From Pseudomonas sp. Marseille-Q3773 (GTDB lineage Bacteria; Pseudomonadota; Gammaproteobacteria; Pseudomonadales; Pseudomonadaceae): a DNA stretch of 64,000 bases. The stretch lies in NCBI RefSeq assembly GCF_916618955.1, contig NZ_OU745390.1, positions 4,030,001 to 4,094,000 on the forward strand, written 5' to 3'. Position numbers and translations under genes: made by a program. The notes below the pieces were generated by a model that ran no database searches, was not told where the DNA came from, and saw only the letters and a program-made list of their open reading frames with translations. Each line of letters opens with the position of its first letter. Within the stretch, counting starts at the first letter, position 1. Below are positions 59,233 through 64,000 of this stretch, piece after piece.

Positions 59233-59559
59233 ATGGATCTGGTACTTGATCTGCTCGCGACGGTTTCCCGCTGGAGCCGCAGCAATCTGTCGGAGATTTC
59301 GCTGGCCTTGGTAGGCTGCCTGCTGGTGCTGTTCGGCACCGATATCAAAGGCTGGGTGGAACAGCGCCTGGGCGGTTTGGCCGGCGCCCTGCGCGTGCCA
59401 TTCATGGCCTTGCTGGTGATGATCGGCAGTGGTGCAGCATTGATCTATGCCACACCATGGGTGGTGAAGGGGCTGGGCCAGTTCAACAACTATGCGCTGG
59501 CGCCGGTGTTGCTGGTGGTACTGGTGTTGATTGGGGTAGTGGCTGATCGGCGGGGCTGA
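59233..59559 (+). CDS. DUF3392-family membrane protein
   Basis: A 108-residue protein with three hydrophobic segments (about 22-38, 52-72 and 86-104). It fits the DUF3392 family found after hemW in Pseudomonas; function unknown. It starts 9 bases after hemW and ends the yggS-to-here plus-strand run. Confidence 0.82.
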   Translation: MDLVLDLLATVSRWSRSNLSEISLALVGCLLVLFGTDIKGWVEQRLGGLAGALRVPFMALLVMIGSGAALIYATPWVVKGLGQFNNYALAPVLLVVLVLIGVVADRRG

Positions 59560-59619
59560 GCCAGTCCACACCGACGCAACGCGATGGTGATCTGGATGCA
59601 GCGGGCGCAAGCCGTTGTT

Positions 59620-59720
59620 GTTGTGCCGGGGCGGAAATCGAGGGCCGCCCGCGCGGCGCATCGCGGATAAATCCGCTCCTGCGTCTGTTGCAACGTGACC
59701 ATGCCTGTGAGGCCATGGTT
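59620..59720. repeat. Dispersed intergenic repeat, partial
   Basis: The core gccgcccgcgcggcgc here recalls the hairpin at 22098-22149 and is followed by a degenerate 'cgcggataaatccgctcctgcg' type sequence which I recall as common in P. putida intergenic regions. No coding sequence is seen. Confidence 0.4.
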
Positions 59721-59746
59721 GTCAGCCGGCTTGCTCAATCCCGTCG

Positions 59747-59779
59747 CAAAAAAAAACCGCCCTTCCCAAGGCGGTTTTT
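59747..59779 (-). terminator. Rho-independent terminator of trmB
   Basis: Read on the minus strand: stem aaaccgcc / ggcggttt with an 8-base loop, then a run of nine T. It lies 25 bases after the trmB stop. Confidence 0.88.
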
Positions 59780-59803
59780 CTCGTGGAAGGCCATATCGGC
59801 CGA

Positions 59804-60526
59804 TCAATCCACCTTTTCGAACTTCAAGTCCCAAACCCCATGCCCCAGCCGCTCGCCACGGCGTTCGAACTTGGTGATCGGGCGCTCTTCCGGGCGTGGC
59901 ACATAGGTGCCATCGGCCGCACGGTTGCGATAGCCCGGGGCCGCGCTCATCACTTCCAGCATGTACTCGGCATACGGCTCCCAGTCGGTAGCCATGTGGA
60001 ACACGCCACCCGGCTTGAGCTTGCGCCGCACCAGCTCGGCGAACTCCAGCTGAACGATGCGGCGCTTGTGGTGACGTGCCTTGTGCCATGGGTCGGGGAA
60101 AAACAGCATCAACCGGTCGAGGCTGTTGTCCGCCACGCAGCGGTTCAGCACTTCGATAGCATCGCAGTCATACACCCGCAGGTTCTTCAGCCCCTGGGTC
60201 AGCACGCCGTTGAGCAGCGCGCCCACGCCCGGGCGGTGCACTTCCACACCGATGAAGTCCTGCTCCGGCGCGGCAGCCGCCATTTCCAGCAGCGAATGGC
60301 CCATGCCGAAGCCGATCTCCAGGGTGCGCGGCGCCGAACGGCCGAATACCTGGTCGTAGTCCACCGGGCTGTCGGCCAGCGGCAGGATGAACAGCGGGCC
60401 ACCCTGCTCCAGGCCGCGTTGCTGGCCTTCGGTCATGCGCCCGGCGCGCATCACGAAACTCTTGATGCGGCGGTGCGGGCGGGCTTCGCCGTCAGGGGTG
60501 CTCGGCGTATCGTGCGATTCAGTCAT
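59804..60526 (-). CDS. trmB: tRNA (guanine-N7-)-methyltransferase TrmB
   Basis: A 240-residue Rossmann-fold SAM enzyme that methylates G46 in tRNA variable loops. The SAM site is [15 protein letters not shown], then [14 protein letters not shown], and the catalytic-region motif is [18 protein letters not shown]. The N-terminal 40 residues are polar. It follows thiG by 9 bases on the minus strand, so the two probably share a transcript. Confidence 0.97.
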   Translation of the reverse strand: MTESHDTPSTPDGEARPHRRIKSFVMRAGRMTEGQQRGLEQGGPLFILPLADSPVDYDQVFGRSAPRTLEIGFGMGHSLLEMAAAAPEQDFIGVEVHRPGVGALLNGVLTQGLKNLRVYDCDAIEVLNRCVADNSLDRLMLFFPDPWHKARHHKRRIVQLEFAELVRRKLKPGGVFHMATDWEPYAEYMLEVMSAAPGYRNRAADGTYVPRPEERPITKFERRGERLGHGVWDLKFEKVD

Positions 60527-60535
60527 CAGGGGCTC

Positions 60536-61330
60536 TTACTTGATCAGACCTTCCAGCGGCGAGGAGGCGCTGGCATAGAGTTTCTTCGGCATACGTCCGG
60601 CCAGGTAGGCCATGCGGCCGGCGACGATAGCGTGCTTCATGGCCTCGGCCATCAGTACCGGCTGCTGGGCGTGGGCAATGGCCGAGTTCATCAGCACCGC
60701 CTCGCAGCCCATTTCCATGGCAATGGTGGCGTCGGAAGCAGTGCCCACGCCGGCATCGACCAGCACCGGCACCTTGGATTCTTCCAGGATGATCTGCAGG
60801 TTGTAGGGGTTGCAGATACCCAGGCCGGTACCGATCAGGCCAGCCAGGGGCATGACCGCGATGCAGCCGGCTTCGGCCAGCTGGCGGGCGATGATCGGGT
60901 CGTCGCTGGTGTAGACCATCACGTCGAAACCGTCCTTGACCAGCACCTCGGCGGCCTTCAGGGTTTCGATCACGTTGGGGAACAGGGTTTTCTGGTCGGC
61001 CAGCACTTCCAGCTTGACCAGGTTGTGGCCATCCAGCAGTTCGCGGGCCAGACGGCAGGTGCGCACGGCCTCGACCGCGTCATAGCAGCCGGCGGTGTTC
61101 GGCAGGATGGTATAGCGGTCCGGCGGCAACACATCGAGCAGGTTCGGCTCGCCCGGGTTCTGGCCGATGTTGGTACGGCGCACGGCAACGGTGACGATCT
61201 CGGCACCCGAGGCCTCGATGGCCAGGCGGGTTTCCTCCATGTCACGGTACTTGCCGGTACCGACCAGCAGGCGCGACTGGAAGGTACGCCCGGCCAGGGT
61301 GAAGGGCTTGTCGCTACGAACGTTGCTCAT
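60536..61330 (-). CDS. thiG: Thiazole synthase ThiG
   Basis: A 264-residue TIM-barrel enzyme that builds the thiazole phosphate of thiamine from DXP, dehydroglycine and ThiS thiocarboxylate. K106 in [10 protein letters not shown] is the Schiff-base lysine; [21 protein letters not shown] and [16 protein letters not shown] bind phosphate. It lies between thiS (54 bases upstream) and trmB. Confidence 0.97.
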   Translation of the reverse strand: MSNVRSDKPFTLAGRTFQSRLLVGTGKYRDMEETRLAIEASGAEIVTVAVRRTNIGQNPGEPNLLDVLPPDRYTILPNTAGCYDAVEAVRTCRLARELLDGHNLVKLEVLADQKTLFPNVIETLKAAEVLVKDGFDVMVYTSDDPIIARQLAEAGCIAVMPLAGLIGTGLGICNPYNLQIILEESKVPVLVDAGVGTASDATIAMEMGCEAVLMNSAIAHAQQPVLMAEAMKHAIVAGRMAYLAGRMPKKLYASASSPLEGLIK

Positions 61331-61384
61331 GGTTGTTCCTCGGGAAAAGGTTGCAGGGCTTGCAGGTGAACCGCCGGGCCGCGG

Positions 61385-61585
61385 TCAGCCGCCACCGATG
61401 GCGTGGACCACCTCGACCTGGTCGCCATCATTCAGCAGCGTGCTGTCGTGCTGGCTACGCGGCACGATGTCCAGGTTCAGTTCCACCGCGACGCGACGCC
61501 CGGTCAGCTCCAGGCGGGCCAGGAGGGCTGCGACGGACTCGCCAGCGGGCAATTCGTAAGGTTCACCGTTCAATTGAATGCGCAT
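61385..61585 (-). CDS. thiS: Sulfur carrier protein ThiS
   Basis: A 66-residue beta-grasp protein. Its C-terminal GG (VHAIGGG) is adenylated and thiocarboxylated to give sulfur to ThiG. I took the ATG at 61585 (MRIQLNGEPYELPAGESV), which matches the family; a start at 61600 would add five residues. A tagaat hexamer (61619-61624) upstream could be its -10. Confidence 0.94.
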   Translation of the reverse strand: MRIQLNGEPYELPAGESVAALLARLELTGRRVAVELNLDIVPRSQHDSTLLNDGDQVEVVHAIGGG

Positions 61586-61680
61586 GCGCACGGCCACCAT
61601 TGTGCTTTGGGGGCCCGCATTCTAGCGCCGAACCGCCCTGCAACCCAAGGGCGGTGCACGCCATTAGTCGCGATTGTGGA

Positions 61681-62052
61681 CTACTTGGTCAGCCCAGCCG
61701 CCAAGCCCAGACACAACCAGCCGGCCAGGAAGCAAAGGCCACCAAGGGGAGTGATGATGCCGAGCTTGCCCAGGCCGCTGAGGGTCAGCAGGTACAGGCT
61801 ACCGGAGAACAGCACTATGCCCAGGGCAAACAGTGCGCCCGCCCAGCCGACCAGGCGCCCGGGCAGGTGCACCGAGAGCACCGCGACGCCAAAGATCGCC
61901 AGGGCATGCACCAGCTGGTAGGTCACACCGGTATGGAAGATCGCCAGGTAGTCGGCTGTCAGCCGGCTTTTCAGGCCGTGGGCAGCAAAAGCGCCCAGGG
62001 CGACACCGGTAAAGCCGAAAAAGGCGGCAAGCATCAGGAAGCTGCGAAGCAT
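61681..62052 (-). CDS. DUF423-family inner membrane protein
   Basis: A 123-residue protein with four hydrophobic helices and the DUF423 motif GVALGAFAAHGLK near residue 17. Homologue of E. coli YgdD, function not established. The ATG at 62052 is taken; longer upstream frames would cover the mtgA promoter. Divergent from mtgA. Confidence 0.88.
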   Translation of the reverse strand: MLRSFLMLAAFFGFTGVALGAFAAHGLKSRLTADYLAIFHTGVTYQLVHALAIFGVAVLSVHLPGRLVGWAGALFALGIVLFSGSLYLLTLSGLGKLGIITPLGGLCFLAGWLCLGLAAGLTK

Positions 62053-62077
62053 GGGACGACTCCTCGGATCGGGTCTG

Positions 62078-62083
62078 TATAAT
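62078..62083 (+). promoter_or_regulatory. Candidate -10 for mtgA
   Basis: A perfect tataat 33 bases before the mtgA ATG. No good -35 at 17 bases upstream. It lies just upstream of the divergent DUF423 gene. Confidence 0.4.
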
Positions 62084-62116
62084 GGCCCCTTCCATCCGTA
62101 CGGCCAAGCCATCGCC

Positions 62117-62827
62117 ATGCTGCCAACCCTTCTCCGCCGCCTCTCCCGCGCCCTGCTCTGGTTCGCCGCCGGCAGCATCGTGCTGGTACTGGTGTTCCGC
62201 TGGGTGCCGCCACCTGGTACGGCACTGATGGTCGAGCGCAAAGTGCAGTCCTGGGTGAATGGCGAACCGATCGACCTGCAGCGCGACTGGGAGCCCTGGG
62301 AGAATATCTCCGACGAACTGAAGGTCGCGGTCATCGCTGGCGAGGACCAGAAGTTCGCCAACCACTGGGGCTTCGACATTCCCGCCATCCAGGCGGCGCT
62401 GGCCTACAACGAGCGCGGCGGCAATATTCGTGGGGCCAGCACCCTGACCCAGCAGGTGGCCAAGAACCTGTTCCTGTGGTCCGGGCGCAGCTGGTTGCGC
62501 AAAGGGCTGGAGGCCTGGTTCACCGCACTGATCGAGCTGTTCTGGTCGAAGGAACGGATTCTCGAGGTCTACCTGAACAGCGCTGAATGGGGCAAGGGTG
62601 TGTTCGGCGCCCAGGCGGCGGCGCGTTACCACTTTGGCGTCGATGCCAGCCGGCTCAGCCGCCAACAAGCGGCACAACTGGCGGCAGTGTTGCCAAGCCC
62701 GATCAAGTGGAGTGCCAGTCGGCCGAGCGCCTATGTAGCCAGCCGGGCCGGGTGGATTCGGCGGCAGATGAGCCAGCTGGGTGGGCCCAGCTATCTGATG
62801 CAGCTCGATTCTTCGCACAAGTTTTAA
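62117..62827 (+). CDS. mtgA: Monofunctional peptidoglycan glycosyltransferase MtgA
   Basis: A 236-residue inner-membrane enzyme polymerising lipid II glycan strands without a transpeptidase domain. A membrane helix at about 10-29 is followed by the GT51 core with the catalytic glutamate (about E76) in AGEDQKFANHWGFD, RGASTLTQQVAKNLFLWSGRS and EVYLNSAEWGKGVFG. The ATG at 62117 gives the normal N-terminus; a frame open to 62051 lies over the promoter. Short hairpins (62891-62909) follow before the rpoH terminator. Confidence 0.95.
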   Translation: MLPTLLRRLSRALLWFAAGSIVLVLVFRWVPPPGTALMVERKVQSWVNGEPIDLQRDWEPWENISDELKVAVIAGEDQKFANHWGFDIPAIQAALAYNERGGNIRGASTLTQQVAKNLFLWSGRSWLRKGLEAWFTALIELFWSKERILEVYLNSAEWGKGVFGAQAAARYHFGVDASRLSRQQAAQLAAVLPSPIKWSASRPSAYVASRAGWIRRQMSQLGGPSYLMQLDSSHKF

Positions 62828-62922
62828 GGTAACCGGGGCTGCTCCTGCAAGCGATTGCAGTCAGCTGGAGAAGCGGCTTTGCGTCTCGATGGGCCGCAAA
62901 GCGGCCCCAAGCCTGGTAGCCT

Positions 62923-62958
62923 AAAAAAAGCCGCTCGCCCGATCAGGGCCAGCGGCTT
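62923..62958 (-). terminator. Rho-independent terminator of rpoH
   Basis: On the minus strand: outer stem agccgctt type (62928-62935 with 62951-62958) enclosing an inner stem gccc / gggc, then a run of T. It lies 19 bases after the rpoH stop. Confidence 0.82.
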
Positions 62959-62976
62959 CTTTCAACCAAAGCTCGA

Positions 62977-63831
62977 TCAGGCAGCGATCAATGCCTTGAC
63001 CTTGTTCATCGCATTTTTTTCCAGCTGGCGAATCCGCTCAGCCGAAACGCTGTACTTGTCCGCCAGCTCATGCAGCGTGGCCTTCTCTTCCGCCAGCCAG
63101 CGCTGGTACAGGATGTCGCGGCTACGCTCATCCAGCCCTTGCAGCGCTTCGTGCAGGTTGCTGGTGGAGTTGTCGCTCCAGTCGGCATCCTCCAGCTGCA
63201 TCGCAGGGTCGTAACGGTGGTCTTCCAGGTAGTGCGCAGGCGACTGGAAGGCGCTGTCGTCGTCAGCTTCCGCTGCCGGGTCGAAGGCCATGTCCTGGCC
63301 GCTAAGGCGGCTTTCCATCTCGCGCACTTCACGCGGCTCGACACCCAGGCTTTCCGCCACACGGTGCACTTCGTCGTTGCTCAGCCAGGCCAGACGCTTC
63401 TTCTGGCTGCGCAGGTTGAAGAACAGCTTGCGCTGGGCCTTGGTGGTGGCCACCTTGACGATGCGCCAGTTGCGCAGAATGAACTCGTGGATCTCCGCCT
63501 TGATCCAGTGCACGGCGAACGACACCAGGCGCACGCCCATTTCCGGGTTGAAGCGCTTGACGGCTTTCATCAGGCCGACGTTGCCTTCCTGGATCAGGTC
63601 GGCCTGGGCCAGCCCGTAGCCGGCGTAGCTACGGGCGATATGTACGACGAAACGCAGGTGGGCCATCACCATCTGGCGAGCGGCCTCGACATCCTGCTCA
63701 TAATAGAGACGCTCGCCCAGATCACGCTCCTGCTCGACCGTCAGCAGCGGAATGCTGTTGACCGTGTGCACGTAGGCTTCCAGGTTTGCACCGGGTACCA
63801 GGGCATAGGCAGGTTGCAACGATGTGGTCAT
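62977..63831 (-). CDS. rpoH: RNA polymerase sigma-32 factor (heat-shock)
   Basis: A 284-residue sigma factor directing heat-shock genes. Region 2 is seen in [21 protein letters not shown], the RpoH box in [14 protein letters not shown], and region 4 in [23 protein letters not shown]. Length matches the family. The ribosome site ggagg is nine bases before the ATG at 63831. It lies downstream of ftsX, with an AlgU-like promoter in between. In other bacteria rpoH is also controlled through RNA structure near the start; I did not resolve one here. Confidence 0.98.
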   Translation of the reverse strand: MTTSLQPAYALVPGANLEAYVHTVNSIPLLTVEQERDLGERLYYEQDVEAARQMVMAHLRFVVHIARSYAGYGLAQADLIQEGNVGLMKAVKRFNPEMGVRLVSFAVHWIKAEIHEFILRNWRIVKVATTKAQRKLFFNLRSQKKRLAWLSNDEVHRVAESLGVEPREVREMESRLSGQDMAFDPAAEADDDSAFQSPAHYLEDHRYDPAMQLEDADWSDNSTSNLHEALQGLDERSRDILYQRWLAEEKATLHELADKYSVSAERIRQLEKNAMNKVKALIAA

Positions 63832-63880
63832 TCAAGAACCTCCGACTTACCAGACTCGCGCCTTGTGGGCGCTGCCAACA

Positions 63881-63907
63881 TTGACCTGGAACGACGGTAC
63901 AAGTTCC
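63881..63907 (-). promoter_or_regulatory. Candidate AlgU (sigma-E type) promoter of rpoH
   Basis: Read on the minus strand: ggaactt (-35, 63901-63907), 16 bases, then tcaa (-10, 63881-63884). It fits the GAACTT-N16-TC form of sigma-E/AlgU promoters, which are known before rpoH. A ttgaca at 63921-63926 could serve a second promoter, without a good -10. Confidence 0.4.
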
Positions 63908-63942
63908 ATAGTGAAGAATCTGTCAATGCTGGCACTTAAAAA

Positions 63943-64000
63943 CTATCGCGGCGCCAGCTCGTTCAGGTGGCGGGCGACTGCAATCCATGCACCGATATAC
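63943..64000 (-). CDS. ftsX: Cell division protein FtsX (C-terminal end only)
   Basis: The last 18 codons and the stop (TAG) of a minus-strand gene that continues beyond the window. The visible residues YIGAWIAVARHLNELAPR fit the end of FtsX, the membrane part of the FtsEX complex, upstream of rpoH in this genus. The assignment rests on position plus this short end. Confidence 0.7.
   Translation of the reverse strand, partial: YIGAWIAVARHLNELAPR

Overview
This window is a GC-rich core chromosomal segment of a fluorescent Pseudomonas, most likely of the P. putida group. The evidence is gene order (ntrC-trmL-secB-gpmI-envC-ctpA, betT-betIBA-cvrA-mscK, gltBD-damX-aroBK-pil-ponA, priA-argS, yggS-proC-yggT-metXW-rdgB-hemW, trmB-thiGS-mtgA-rpoH-ftsX), which I recognise from that genus, and the roughly 35-bp REP-like inverted repeats with a tgtgggagcggg core. 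I see no prophage, insertion sequence, CRISPR array, rRNA or tRNA. About 56 protein genes account for most of the sequence; most of the very long opposite-strand open frames are shadows of GC-rich codon use.

Layout. 1-8.2 kb: the tail of ntrC, a small membrane protein divergent from trmL, a minus-strand secB/grxC/rhodanese group, and a plus-strand run gpmI-envC-ctpA-polysaccharide deacetylase (glycolysis, cell division and envelope). 8.2-20 kb: an osmoadaptation block made of betT, betIBA with a BetI operator, a K+/H+ antiporter (cvrA) and a giant mechanosensitive channel (mscK). 20-25.7 kb: selO-trxC (redox), an orphan ParA, a LysR/MFS divergent pair and a BOF-fold protein. 25.7-40.4 kb, all minus strand: hemE, gltD, gltB, damX, aroB, aroK, pilQ, a pilO-pilP fusion, pilN and pilM. 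40.5-45.6 kb: ponA, maeB, a secreted nuclease and rpmE. 45.7-50.5 kb: priA, argS and an FtsN-like SPOR protein. 50.6-53 kb: a TM2 protein, an NlpC/P60 hydrolase and a PilT-like ATPase. 53-59.6 kb: yggS-proC-yggT-metX-metW-DUF4426-rdgB-hemW-DUF3392, a tightly packed plus-strand run. 59.8-64 kb: trmB, thiG, thiS, DUF423, mtgA, rpoH and the last codons of ftsX.

How the genes work together. The bet/cvrA/mscK block covers uptake of choline, its oxidation to glycine betaine, K+ efflux and pressure release. gltBD gives ammonia assimilation, close to ntrC only at window scale. aroKB-damX and ponA surround a reduced type IV pilus alignment locus (PilM, PilN, PilO-PilP fusion, short PilQ), with a PilT-like ATPase 12 kb away. 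metX and metW act together in methionine synthesis, and thiS/thiG in thiazole synthesis.

Most unusual points seen: the PilO-PilP fusion with a secretin lacking AMIN domains, whose gene starts inside the fusion; a rho-independent terminator for rpmE lying inside the signal-peptide codons of the downstream nuclease gene; two divergent genes whose start codons share a CATG; a tandem 50-bp repeat at the end of one of those genes; and several palindromes without an assigned regulator. I found no clear new multi-gene system.
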